This document shows, in pieces, positions 27,442-37,264 of a stretch of DNA of 64,000 nt. The DNA comes from an uncultured Actinomyces sp. (GTDB lineage Bacteria > Actinomycetota > Actinomycetes > Actinomycetales > Actinomycetaceae): NCBI GenBank assembly GCA_946998115.1, contig CAMPYB010000001.1:19733-83732 (forward strand), written 5' to 3'. The translations under genes were made by a program, and so were the position numbers. Numbering within the stretch: the first letter of the stretch is position 1; each line of letters opens with the position of its first letter. Below the pieces are notes generated by a model. It saw nothing but the letters and a program-made list of their open reading frames with translations, was not told where the DNA came from and did not search any database.

Positions 27442-28946
27442 TATTTTCCCTCCAAAACAGGGGCATTTTTCAAAATATTTCCACCCCAATTTTCATTCAA
27501 TAGTTCCTCAAGTCTACTGGCAACTTTATACATACGTGCATCTTCATGAGCAGGTGCTAATATTTGCAAACCAACAGGCAATCCTTCACTCAAACCAGAT
27601 GGAATTGAAATACCTGGCACACCAGCAAGATTTGCAGGAATAGTAGCTATATCATTCAAATACATTGCCAAAGGATCATTCATCTTATCACCAAATTTAA
27701 ATGCTACTGCAGGTGAAGTCGGAGATAACAAAACATCCACTTTTTCAAATGCATTATTAAAATCACGTTGTATAAGTGTTCTAACTCTCTGTGCACTAAC
27801 ATAGTAATCATCCACATGACCAGAAGATAAAGCGTAAGTACCAAGTATAATTCTACGTTTAACTTCGTCACCAAAACATGCTCCACGAGTTGTAGCCATC
27901 ATCGTTTCAACTGTAATAGGACCCTCTTTAGGTAAGACTCTTGCGCCATAACGCACACCATCAAAACGAGCTAAATTAGATGAGACTTCAGCTGGCATTA
28001 TCAAATAGTATGCTGACAGTGCATATTTAAATGAAGGACAAGAAACTTCAGTAATATTAGCACCATGTTCTTTAAGGAGTTGCAAAACATTATCAAAAGA
28101 TTCTTGTACACCTTTTTCATAGCCCTCGCCAGTCAATTCTTTTACAACACCAATTCTGACTTTTGACAAATCAAAATTATTATCTTCAAGAACCTTTACT
28201 ACATCATATGCGTCTTCATTAAGCGAAGTAGAATCTAATTCATCATATCCACCAATAATCGACTGTAAAACAGCGGCATCAGAAACTGTTCGCGCAACAG
28301 GTCCTATCTGATCAAGAGACGAAGCCATAGCTACTAATCCGTATCTAGACACTCTACCGTAAGTAGGTTTAGCACCGACTGTTCCAGTAACAGCTCCAGG
28401 TTGACGAATCGAACCGCCAGTATCTGAACCTAGAGCAAGAGGAACCATATACGAAGCAACAGCTGCAGCGGAACCTCCTCCGCTACCACCAGGAATGCGC
28501 TCTAAATCCCAAGGATTAGATGTGCGTTTAAAAGCTGAATGCTCAGTAGAAGAGCCCATTGCGAACTCATCCATATTCGTTTTGCCAATTATCGGCATCA
28601 TTTCAGCTTTAATCTTTTTTATAACAGTTGCGTCATAAGGAGAAACCCAATTTTCCAACATTTTGGAACCGCAAGTTGTTTTCATTCCTGTAACGCATAT
28701 ATTGTCTTTAATAGCAATTGGGATACCTGCAAGTTTAGGCAATTTTTCACCTTTTGCGCGTTTTTCATCAACTGCTTTTGCTGTCTTTAAAGCACCTTCA
28801 CTGTCTACATATAAAAATGCATTTACTTTATCATCTATTTCTTTAATTCTATTTAAACATTCTTGTGTTAATTCAACTGCAGTGAGCTGTCCACTTTCAA
28901 GTTTCTCTGCCATTTGTTGAGCAGAAAGTTTCAAAATATTATTCAT
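27441..28946 (-). CDS. gatA: Asp-tRNA(Asn)/Glu-tRNA(Gln) amidotransferase subunit A
   Basis: Amidase-signature subunit of GatCAB that releases ammonia from glutamine. 501 residues with the Ser-Ser-Lys triad parts: Lys in PIAIKDNICVTG, Ser in PGGSGGGSAAAVAS, and Ser in SDTGGSIRQPGAVTG. The start overlaps the gatC stop as ATGA, with GGAG eight bases upstream. Confidence 0.97.
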   Translation of the reverse strand: MNNILKLSAQQMAEKLESGQLTAVELTQECLNRIKEIDDKVNAFLYVDSEGALKTAKAVDEKRAKGEKLPKLAGIPIAIKDNICVTGMKTTCGSKMLENWVSPYDATVIKKIKAEMMPIIGKTNMDEFAMGSSTEHSAFKRTSNPWDLERIPGGSGGGSAAAVASYMVPLALGSDTGGSIRQPGAVTGTVGAKPTYGRVSRYGLVAMASSLDQIGPVARTVSDAAVLQSIIGGYDELDSTSLNEDAYDVVKVLEDNNFDLSKVRIGVVKELTGEGYEKGVQESFDNVLQLLKEHGANITEVSCPSFKYALSAYYLIMPAEVSSNLARFDGVRYGARVLPKEGPITVETMMATTRGACFGDEVKRRIILGTYALSSGHVDDYYVSAQRVRTLIQRDFNNAFEKVDVLLSPTSPAVAFKFGDKMNDPLAMYLNDIATIPANLAGVPGISIPSGLSEGLPVGLQILAPAHEDARMYKVASRLEELLNENWGGNILKNAPVLEGK

Positions 28947-29242
28947 GCATCTTCTCCAAGTATTTGAGGCACTAGAAAACGATTATCTTCACATTCTGGT
29001 GCGCCAGCCAATACACTTTCTCTATCAATACATTCTTTCACTTCATCCTCACGCATAACGTTAGATAAAGGAATAGGGTGAGATGTTGCTGGGACATCAG
29101 ATGTAGCCACTTGTGAAACTTTTTCCACAGCATTAGCAATAACATCAAATTCACCGGTCATACGTTCAATTTCTTCGTCTGTTAAAGCCAGACGAGCAAG
29201 CCCTGCTATACGAGCTACTTCTTCTTTAGGAATAACATGCAT
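28943..29242 (-). CDS. gatC: Asp-tRNA(Asn)/Glu-tRNA(Gln) amidotransferase subunit C
   Basis: Small 99-residue scaffold subunit that stabilises GatA-GatB. The family pattern is clear: VARIAGLARLALTDEEIERMTGEFD followed in form by the NVMREDEV and the C-terminal APECEDNRFLVPQIL. First gene of the gatC-gatA-gatB unit; only a distant AAGGA site precedes the ATG. Confidence 0.94.
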   Translation of the reverse strand: MHVIPKEEVARIAGLARLALTDEEIERMTGEFDVIANAVEKVSQVATSDVPATSHPIPLSNVMREDEVKECIDRESVLAGAPECEDNRFLVPQILGEDA

Positions 29243-29837
29243 GAAACGACTATATCCTTTTTTGCATAAATTTTAACATTACATTGCAATCATACAACAT
29301 GTAAATATATGATTACAAAACTTATATATAACAGTGTATCAAACTTTAAACTTAATATAATAAAAATCATTTTATATAAAACATTCAAATAAAAAATAAT
29401 AGAAAAATAATTCATAATAACTAATAATCATAAAAGCTAAAGAATAGATATTCGCATATAAATATAAAAATACAATATTTGCTTTTTCACAGTATCAAGG
29501 TATATAATCTTCACTAGAAGATGCAGAAATAAAAAGAGTGAAGCTCATCATATTATTGATATGTATTTTCTCTCCCTTATTTTTCTCCTTTTCTTTCTTG
29601 TTTTTTTGTTGTTTTTTTTGCCTCCGAAAAGTAGGCAAAGTAATTTAAACTAAAGTTTTACTGCAAGCATATCAATATAAAATAATTATTTTTAGCAAAC
29701 ATAACATATGCTTATAGTTCATATAAAAACACACAAAAATAAAATACTATTCACTAATAGAAAACAAAACATATATCACATATTTCAAATATAAAAATAC
29801 AACAAAAATTCTGACAAAATAATAAAAATTAGATATT
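29243..29837. other. Long AT-rich gap between divergent gatC and the PLD gene
   Basis: Almost 600 bases without a supported gene. Around 29503-29640 a TATAAT box is followed by a hairpin-forming stretch, a long pyrimidine tract and a second hairpin; see the separate candidate. The rest is low-complexity AT. Confidence 0.6.
29503..29647 (+). ncRNA. Candidate small RNA
   Basis: A clear TATAAT (29503-29508) is followed by CTTCACT (29509-29515) that can pair with AGTGAAG near 29538, then by about 60 bases of nearly pure pyrimidine (29567-29625), then the hairpin TTTGCCT / AGGCAAA (about 29617-29641). No reading frame with a ribosome site fits. There is no T-run after the last hairpin, so termination is uncertain. 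It is only a structural candidate. Confidence 0.25.
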
Positions 29838-31124
29838 ATGATAAATATGATGGCAAAGACGAAAAGTGTAAAAAATTCAATATCCAAAACTAATATATTA
29901 AAAATATTCAAAACGCTAACTATAATTTTCGCGATAATACAGTCCATCACAATAAGTGGCGTAATGCTTTTCGACTATTTCAGAAAAAGATATATAAGAA
30001 TAAAAAATTTCACTTTTCCATCTCTCCCACCTAAAACAATACAAATAAAAGACTCAAAAATAAAAACATACACTGAAGGAAAATCCTTATATAAAGATAT
30101 GCTCAAAGATATCAATTCAGCAAAAAAATATATATTATTTGAAACTTATATTTGGAAAGATGACATAGTAGGCAGAAATTTTAAAAAAGAACTCATAAAA
30201 GCAGCTAGACGCGGAATAAAAGTTTTCATCGTATTTGACAGCTTTGGGAATCTAGTTATACCTCGAATATTTAAAAGATTTCCAAAAATACCAAATTTAT
30301 ACGTTATAGAATTCCCAATCATGCGCCACGGCTTATTAACACTAAACCTAAGACAAACAGGCAGAGATCATCGTAAAATATTGGTTGTAGACGGCAAAAA
30401 AGGATACGTTGGAGGATACAATATCGGGTCACTTTATAAAGACAAATGGCGCGACACTCACATGCGCATTATAGGCTCTACAGTTTGGGAAATAGAAAAT
30501 GCTTTTGTTGTCTTTTGGAATAATGTAAAGAAAAAACATTTACCTCACATATATCAACCCGGAACAAAAAGTTGGGACTCAAATGTTCGCGCCGCAGTCA
30601 ATAATCCTAGCAGACTACTATATCCTGTACGCGGATTATATATAGATTCAATAGATAGAGCTAGAAAAAATATCTGGATAACTCAAGCTTATTTCATTCC
30701 TGACAAAGAAATTTTAGAAGCATTAATAAAAGCCGCAAGAAGAGGCGTTGATGTAAAAATATTAATACCTGAAAAATCAAATCATATAATAGCAGACTGG
30801 GTAGCTAGCGCGTATTTCGATAAATTATTAGACGCTGGAGTAGAAATATGGTTATACAAAAACGCAATGATACACGCTAAAACTTGCACCGTAGACGGAA
30901 GATGGTCAACTATAGGCACAGCAAATATCGATCGTTTATCTATGACTGGAAATTTTGAAATAAATATACAAATATGGTCAAAACGATTAGCAGAACGTAT
31001 GGAAGATATCTTCAGAAACGATCTGTCAAACTCTGTACAACTACCTTTCAGTAAATGGCAAGAACGCAGTATTATGCAACGTGTTATAGAAAAAATATTG
31101 CGCCCACTAAGCCCTATACTATAA
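29838..31124 (+). CDS. Phospholipase D-family protein, cardiolipin synthase-like
   Basis: A 428-residue phosphatidyltransferase-type protein with one N-terminal membrane helix (about residues 23-46) and two HKD motifs: H178-x-K180-x4-D185 in DHRKILVVD and H346-x-K348-x4-D353 in IHAKTCTVD, both followed by the typical G-G/T-x-N-I and G-T-A-N-I parts. The family joins two phosphatidylglycerols to make cardiolipin; PLD nucleases share the motifs but not the membrane anchor. No strong ribosome site precedes the ATG; a second ATG three codons on is possible. Lone plus-strand gene, convergent with ligA. Confidence 0.88.
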   Translation: MINMMAKTKSVKNSISKTNILKIFKTLTIIFAIIQSITISGVMLFDYFRKRYIRIKNFTFPSLPPKTIQIKDSKIKTYTEGKSLYKDMLKDINSAKKYILFETYIWKDDIVGRNFKKELIKAARRGIKVFIVFDSFGNLVIPRIFKRFPKIPNLYVIEFPIMRHGLLTLNLRQTGRDHRKILVVDGKKGYVGGYNIGSLYKDKWRDTHMRIIGSTVWEIENAFVVFWNNVKKKHLPHIYQPGTKSWDSNVRAAVNNPSRLLYPVRGLYIDSIDRARKNIWITQAYFIPDKEILEALIKAARRGVDVKILIPEKSNHIIADWVASAYFDKLLDAGVEIWLYKNAMIHAKTCTVDGRWSTIGTANIDRLSMTGNFEINIQIWSKRLAERMEDIFRNDLSNSVQLPFSKWQERSIMQRVIEKILRPLSPIL

Positions 31125-31200
31125 ACATTTATTTTCTTTTCAGCTAACTAATAAAAAACAACAATTCATAATTAAAACTTTAAATTGAGTCACAAATCTT

Positions 31201-33711
31201 TTATTGTTTACGTCTCGCAGACACTTGCTGAATTGCTTGTTCGTCCATAGTAAGCAAACGTTCTAAAAATTGTTCATCATATACAGGAACATTTAATTTT
31301 TGCGCAGTGCTAAGTTTAGAACCAGCTTTTTCGCCAGCTATAACAAAAGAAGTATTTTTAGACACAGAGCTCGCAGACTTTGCTCCCATAGAAATCAATT
31401 GTTCTTTTAAATCATCTCTGTTATATTTTTGTAATTTCCCTGTCAAAACTATGTTAAAACCTGTTAAATGTTTAACTACATTTTCTTTATGTAAAGACTT
31501 ATTTTCAAATAAAACACCATTTTTCGTCCAAGTGTCAATTATATTATTGTGCCAAACACTATCTTCACCTTCAAACCAATTTTTTATAGATTTAGCAATA
31601 ACTTTTCCAACATTGTCTATATCTGAAAGCTCTTGTTCGCTCGCATTTTTTATCGCATCCAAAGAGTCAAAATGATTAGTCAACTCTCTAGCTACTTTAG
31701 CTCCGACATGTCTTATAGATAATGCTACAAGTAAACGCCATAATGGCCTACTTTTTGCTTCTTCAAGTTTCGACAACAATAATTCTAAATTTTTCCCAGG
31801 AACGCTAGGCGCTGTTTTCGTAGGTTTACTCCAAAAATATGGTGTTGCCTCCCAAATATTTTCATTTGTAATTTTATCTTTACTCTTACGCCAAATATAA
31901 ACTTTCTCTAGCATTTTAGCGTTCAAATTAAAAATATTAGCTTCAGTAGTTAACACAGGACTTTGCTTTGGAATATCCGTATCTTTACATGAATGCACAT
32001 TATTTTTAGATATTTTACTTCCATCAAATAATACAATTGTCGTTCCATTACAATAATCTTCCACAACTTGATTACGCATTTTATCAGGTTGCGTTAAAGC
32101 CAAAGCTGTTTCTGTTCCTAATCCATCGATATCAAGTGCTTTACGCGAAGCAATATATAATAATCTTTCACTCAATTGATCAGCGCAAAATTGGCTGTTA
32201 GGACAACGCAAATCAACATCAGTTTCTTTTGAAGGCGCAAGAGTAGCTCCACATGAAGGACAATTTTCAGGCATAATAAATTGTCTTTCAGTTCCATTTC
32301 TTTTACTTTCTACAGCATGCAAAACTTCAGGAATAATATCACCAGCTTTGCGTATACGCACAATATCGCCAATAAGTATACCTTTGCGTTTTACTTCATC
32401 CATGTTATGTAGTGTAGCTCTTTCTATTTCTGAACCATCTACAGTTACTTTTTCCATAATCGCAAAAGGAGTAACTCTTCCCGTTCTACCAACTTGAACT
32501 TGTATATCTAACAGTTTAGTTTCAGCTTCAACTGGAGGAAATTTATATGCTACAGCCCATCTTGGTGATTTTATTGTATAACCGAGTGCCCGTTGTTTTT
32601 CGAGATTGTTGATTTTAAAAACAATACCATCTATTCCATGCACAAGTTCAAAACGCTTTTTTTCATATTTTTTAATGTATTTTTGTCTTTCTATTTTTCC
32701 TTTGAGTACTTCAGTATTAGGAGATATTTCGAGTCCCCAATTATGCAAAAGTGCGAAATATTCACTTAATGTTTTTACATTATTTTCTTTTATATTATTT
32801 TTTTCACTCCACTTAACTATTCCCACACCATGAGCTATGAATGATAGAGGTCGTAACGCTGTTATCGAAGCCTTTTTCTGACGCAAAGAGCCAGCAGCAC
32901 CATTTCTTGCATTAGAAAAAGTTTTATTAGGATATACATCATATGTTTTCAAAATATTTTTATTATCAACATTTTGTTGTCTTTTTTCTTCTATTAATTT
33001 ATTTATTTTTTCAATCTTATCTTTATTATCTTTATATTTATTTTTTTCTTTTCTTAAATTTTTTATTTCTATACGAATATTCTCAATATAATTTTGCAAT
33101 TGTTTACGCTGATCATTTTTATCTTCAATAAGGCTATTATATTCTTCAAAATCTTTAGTTTTAAAATATACTTCTCCTCGTATTTCTATATATTCAGGAA
33201 TATTTTCTCCATGTAATTTATGAGGTATATCTTTTATAGTTAAAACATTTTTGGTAACTTCTTCACCGACAGTCCCATCACCTCTGGTCAAAGCGCGAAC
33301 AAGCTTACCATTTTTGTAAATCAGATTTAGAGCTAAACCATCAATTTTCACTTCAGCAGTTACTTCTAAAGTCTCATTTTCCAGAACTCTATTAGCCCAA
33401 ACATCAACTTCGTCGTAAGAAAAAACATCTTCAAGACTATACATTTTACTAGGATGCGCAAAAGAAGGAAAAATAGAATTTGAAATTTTTGTACCCACAT
33501 GTTTTGTAGGAGAATCATTTTGTACTAGTTCAGGATATTTCTTTTCAAGTTCTTTAAGTTTTTTAACTTTTGCATCATATTCTTCATCAGACAAGTAACT
33601 TTCATTATCGTCACTATAATATCTTTCCGAAGCTAAATTTAATTCTTTAACTAATTGCAGTATTAGTTTTTTAGACTCTTGATAATCTTTTTGTTCATAC
33701 AATTCACTCAC
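31201..33711 (-). CDS. ligA: NAD-dependent DNA ligase, oversized
   Basis: Seals nicks in DNA, essential in replication. 836 residues against about 670-700 in most bacteria. All parts are present: Ia domain, adenylated Lys122 in VKIDG, NARNGAAGS, HGIDGIVFK, OB fold, zinc site CPSC...CPNSQFC (484-509), HhH domain and C-terminal BRCT (about 755-830). The extra length is in two places: a Lys/Glu/Gln-rich coiled-coil-like insertion at about 197-262, and about 90 residues at 541-635 between the zinc finger/first HhH part and the later HhH repeats. The start is GTG. It is divergent from the FtsK-like gene with 121 bases between. Confidence 0.95.
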   Translation of the reverse strand: MSELYEQKDYQESKKLILQLVKELNLASERYYSDDNESYLSDEEYDAKVKKLKELEKKYPELVQNDSPTKHVGTKISNSIFPSFAHPSKMYSLEDVFSYDEVDVWANRVLENETLEVTAEVKIDGLALNLIYKNGKLVRALTRGDGTVGEEVTKNVLTIKDIPHKLHGENIPEYIEIRGEVYFKTKDFEEYNSLIEDKNDQRKQLQNYIENIRIEIKNLRKEKNKYKDNKDKIEKINKLIEEKRQQNVDNKNILKTYDVYPNKTFSNARNGAAGSLRQKKASITALRPLSFIAHGVGIVKWSEKNNIKENNVKTLSEYFALLHNWGLEISPNTEVLKGKIERQKYIKKYEKKRFELVHGIDGIVFKINNLEKQRALGYTIKSPRWAVAYKFPPVEAETKLLDIQVQVGRTGRVTPFAIMEKVTVDGSEIERATLHNMDEVKRKGILIGDIVRIRKAGDIIPEVLHAVESKRNGTERQFIMPENCPSCGATLAPSKETDVDLRCPNSQFCADQLSERLLYIASRKALDIDGLGTETALALTQPDKMRNQVVEDYCNGTTIVLFDGSKISKNNVHSCKDTDIPKQSPVLTTEANIFNLNAKMLEKVYIWRKSKDKITNENIWEATPYFWSKPTKTAPSVPGKNLELLLSKLEEAKSRPLWRLLVALSIRHVGAKVARELTNHFDSLDAIKNASEQELSDIDNVGKVIAKSIKNWFEGEDSVWHNNIIDTWTKNGVLFENKSLHKENVVKHLTGFNIVLTGKLQKYNRDDLKEQLISMGAKSASSVSKNTSFVIAGEKAGSKLSTAQKLNVPVYDEQFLERLLTMDEQAIQQVSARRKQ

Positions 33712-33772
33712 AAATAGTATTTTACATAGTATTAAAATTTTTTATAAATCATTATTTAAAAAAATTAATATT

Positions 33773-33781
33773 TTATCCACA
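33773..33781 (+). promoter_or_regulatory. Perfect DnaA box
   Basis: TTATCCACA, the consensus DnaA-binding 9-mer, in the ligA / FtsK-like divergent gap. Function is inferred from match only. Confidence 0.4.
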
Positions 33782-33832
33782 TTTTATAATGTTCAATCAC
33801 GTAACATATTCTCAGAATTTTATCATTACTGT

Positions 33833-36800
33833 ATGGATAACATAATTTTTATCAAAATCTTTTTGAATGCTGAATATTTTTTGCATATTAGAAAAGGAAA
33901 ATATCACGGAATATATATACCTGTCATTAATGTTGAAAATATTCATAACATTACTGAAGTAGAACATGAAAAAATTTTTGAATGCATATTGTTTACTAGA
34001 GAAATTATAAATAAAAGCATAAAAGAAATAGTATGCTATTCAAATAAAAAATTTTATAAAATAAAATTCGACTCGGGCCTGGACAATATTATTACAACTA
34101 AAAAATTACCAAGATTTTTCCGAAAAATAAATTCAATATTTTTTACAGTTGTCGCTCGATATGACATTTTATTGAATAGCAAAACAGATGATCTTGATAT
34201 TAAGAAAAATTATAACAAAGATAAATATGCTTTTTTACACAGGTTTCTTATGCCTATATCTGCGATTATATCAACATTTATGTTTATAATATTTTTTCCA
34301 AATAGTCTTTTCAGAATATTTTTCACTATACCATTATTTGTTACAAGTATAATCAGCTTAAAATTTTCAAAATCAAAATCTATATCTATGCTACAACTGT
34401 ACTTATCTTTCTTATATAGAATAGAAAATAATTTACAAACAACTATAGAAAACAGTAATGTACAAAAAGAAAATTTTTACAGCATATATTTACCAAAAAA
34501 ATTTATAAATTCTTTTCTATCGAAAATACAACGTTTTTATTTACAAGAAAAAATATATTTGCAAGGAAAATACGCTTACGAATATTCATTGTATATAACT
34601 ATGCAATTATTCGTTTTTCATAATTTAAACTATTTTATTGACAAAGATAATGCCATTTCTTATATGCAAAATAAGAATGATAAAAATATGCATAATGAAA
34701 TAATGTTGAAAATACTCTCTAAAAATAGTCAAAATTTTTGTGCGACTAAGATAATAAAATGTGACCAAAAAATAAAAGATTTTAATTTCTACATGCCAAA
34801 TGCATTATTCAAACTAGGAATTAAAAATAGCACTCCTAATCGATTACCAATTGTCGCCAAATTTCAAGACAACATTACTTTTTCTTTAGAAGATATAAGA
34901 AATAATTGGGATAAAAACATATTTGACTTGTCAGCTCCTTGCGCTATATCTAAAGAAAGTATTTATCACCTAAATTTTAATAATACAAGTCCACATGCGT
35001 TAATAAGTGGTTCTACAGGTAGCGGTAAAAGCGAAGCACTAGTGACTATAATCCTATCATTATGCATAAAATATTCACCGAAATTTTTAAAATTTATATT
35101 AGTGGATTATAAAGGAGGAAGCACTTTTAAAGCTCTAGAAAATTTGCCACATGTTGAAAATGTTTATACAGATATAAATCAGAATTCAACAATGCGCGCA
35201 ATAGAGTTTATAAAAATTGAAATACAAAAAAGATCAGCTGAACTAGCAAGATATAGAGTAAAAAATATTGATGAATACAATAATTTTAGAACTAATGAAA
35301 ATAATAAATTACCAAAATTATTGATAATAATAGATGAATTTTTATCCCTTTCATCACAAAATTGTCAAATCATAAATTCACTAATAGATGTTACTACTAA
35401 AGGCAGAGCTTTAGGAATATACATGTTATTAGCAACACAAAATACTTCTTCAAATATACCTAAGGAAATCAAAACTAATATCAGTACACAAATTTATATG
35501 GATAAGAATGAATACGATCTACATTTTGTAAATAAACCTAATTATCCCAAAATTGCTGGTAGAGCTAATATAGACGGACAAGAAATACAATTTTTATGGA
35601 TAGGACACTATCATGACAGCCTTTTTAAAACCATAATTTATAACGTAAATGACACATACAAAGAATATAATAATAAAAATACAGTTAAAATAGTTCCTCC
35701 AAGTTTGCCTAAAAAATTATATTTTGCAAATAATATAATTTATAGCAATGAAAACAAAAAAATCTGGAATAAAGAAACTTTATTTAACAAAAAATGTAAT
35801 GAAATAATAATAGGAATTGCAGACTTGAAATATGATAAAAAGCAAATTCCTTTCACTCTAAAAGCAAATTCGCATAATTTCTCTATACCTAATTATTGTA
35901 TAACGAAATATATCGCTAATATTATTTTCCAAAGTGCACTTTATTCTACAACATATGTATTTACACAGTGTAAAGAAAAATATGAATTTATATTAGGAGT
36001 AAGTTTTTTAACAAATATTGTGTACATAGACTTATCAGAAATAGCATTTTGCTACAGTGTTTTAGAAAAAATTACAAATACACACACAATAAACTTTCCC
36101 AACATAATATTTGATTGCTGGGAAGACTTACAAGAAAATATTCAAATACAAAAATTAGATTATAAAAATAAAATCATAAAAACGTGTCTTGATTTCTCTA
36201 AAAAATATGAAAGAAAAATTATTATATTCTCAAAATCACCAATTTCAGGATTCAATAAATACTATTTTTTTGAAACAAACAATTGGCAAGATAGTAGCAA
36301 ATGGCAACAATATATAGTTCCTATGAATACACAAATTAATGCAACAAATGATATAAAAAATACTGAAATTATTAAAGGAAGAATTACTACAGATTATAAT
36401 AATCATAAAATACAAATACAGCTTATTGAAAATAAATATTTTCATAAAAATAAACTAACAATTTTAAAGAAAAAATACTTATCAGAAAAAGATTATGCTT
36501 TCAAAACACCACAATTATTTATTTATAACAAGCAACAAACTTTACTGGAAAGCAAAAATAATAATAAATGTAATATATTATTTGGAATAGAAAAATTATC
36601 TTTAAAACATATATATCTTCCAGAAAATAAAACATATACTATATTTCATTCAAACAAAAGTGAAAAAGAAAAAATATTAAAAATATTTTTCAATTTAACA
36701 AACAAGAATAGTTTAAAAGAATTTTACGAAAATCATATTTTAACTACACAAGTAAATGAATTATCTTTAAAAAATATTTTTATAGAAAACAACAACAATA

Positions 36801-37225
36801 TTTATTGTATAACCGATACAACAGAAAACATTTTAGATAATTACATTGATGCTTACAATAAAAAAGCTCTTCATAATACTGCACAAAATATCCATATAAA
36901 AAATGTTATAGATTCTTTTAAAGATGAAGATAAAAATACTGATATATTACCAACAAATAAAATAACAAAAATAATTTTCGTAGACAAAACTAATTATAAA
37001 TCTATCAAAAATTATACAGAAAAAATGCAAACAAATATTTTTAGCAATAATGAAATTAAACTTTTTTTCCATCCAGATGCTCAAGAAATGCAAATTTTAT
37101 ATCCACAATTTTCCGAAAGTAAGATTGGAAAAAATATTATTTACGACAAAGAAAATGATCCTGAAATTTTAGTAATATACAATAATAAATACTCATGGAT
37201 AAAACTCGTAGAATATTCAGACTAG
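33833..37225 (+). CDS. Orphan FtsK/SpoIIIE-type ATPase, EssC/EccC-like
   Basis: A 1130-residue membrane-anchored motor ATPase. Two neighbouring membrane helices (about 137-156 and 159-177) follow a 130-residue N-terminal part that looks like a degenerate FHA-like region. An intact FtsK/SpoIIIE domain follows: Walker A GSTGSGKS (393-400), VDYKGG (424-429), Walker B LLIIIDEF (496-503) and GRALG-x-LLATQ. The second half (about 620-1130) has no intact Walker A and is very Lys/Asn/Ile-rich. This is the plan of EssC/EccC, the type VII secretion motor, where further ATPase domains are often degenerate. No WXG100, EccB, EccD or YukD gene is next to it. Base composition is even more AT-rich than its neighbours. 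No ribosome site is obvious at the ATG. It could also be an FtsK-like DNA mover. Confidence 0.8.
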   Translation: MDNIIFIKIFLNAEYFLHIRKGKYHGIYIPVINVENIHNITEVEHEKIFECILFTREIINKSIKEIVCYSNKKFYKIKFDSGLDNIITTKKLPRFFRKINSIFFTVVARYDILLNSKTDDLDIKKNYNKDKYAFLHRFLMPISAIISTFMFIIFFPNSLFRIFFTIPLFVTSIISLKFSKSKSISMLQLYLSFLYRIENNLQTTIENSNVQKENFYSIYLPKKFINSFLSKIQRFYLQEKIYLQGKYAYEYSLYITMQLFVFHNLNYFIDKDNAISYMQNKNDKNMHNEIMLKILSKNSQNFCATKIIKCDQKIKDFNFYMPNALFKLGIKNSTPNRLPIVAKFQDNITFSLEDIRNNWDKNIFDLSAPCAISKESIYHLNFNNTSPHALISGSTGSGKSEALVTIILSLCIKYSPKFLKFILVDYKGGSTFKALENLPHVENVYTDINQNSTMRAIEFIKIEIQKRSAELARYRVKNIDEYNNFRTNENNKLPKLLIIIDEFLSLSSQNCQIINSLIDVTTKGRALGIYMLLATQNTSSNIPKEIKTNISTQIYMDKNEYDLHFVNKPNYPKIAGRANIDGQEIQFLWIGHYHDSLFKTIIYNVNDTYKEYNNKNTVKIVPPSLPKKLYFANNIIYSNENKKIWNKETLFNKKCNEIIIGIADLKYDKKQIPFTLKANSHNFSIPNYCITKYIANIIFQSALYSTTYVFTQCKEKYEFILGVSFLTNIVYIDLSEIAFCYSVLEKITNTHTINFPNIIFDCWEDLQENIQIQKLDYKNKIIKTCLDFSKKYERKIIIFSKSPISGFNKYYFFETNNWQDSSKWQQYIVPMNTQINATNDIKNTEIIKGRITTDYNNHKIQIQLIENKYFHKNKLTILKKKYLSEKDYAFKTPQLFIYNKQQTLLESKNNNKCNILFGIEKLSLKHIYLPENKTYTIFHSNKSEKEKILKIFFNLTNKNSLKEFYENHILTTQVNELSLKNIFIENNNNIYCITDTTENILDNYIDAYNKKALHNTAQNIHIKNVIDSFKDEDKNTDILPTNKITKIIFVDKTNYKSIKNYTEKMQTNIFSNNEIKLFFHPDAQEMQILYPQFSESKIGKNIIYDKENDPEILVIYNNKYSWIKLVEYSD

Positions 37226-37264
37226 TTTCATCAAATTTTCATTATCAATTCAAATATGCAAATA

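Noticed and set aside
29490..29545. 18-codon frame MMSFTLFISA... on the minus strand in the long gap
   Set aside because: The GGGAGA upstream is about 20 bases from the ATG, too far, and there is no conserved feature to support it.
29747..29950. Short membrane-like frame on the minus strand at the PLD gene start
   Set aside because: It overlaps the supported PLD-family gene and consists of low-complexity Ile/Phe residues from AT-rich DNA.
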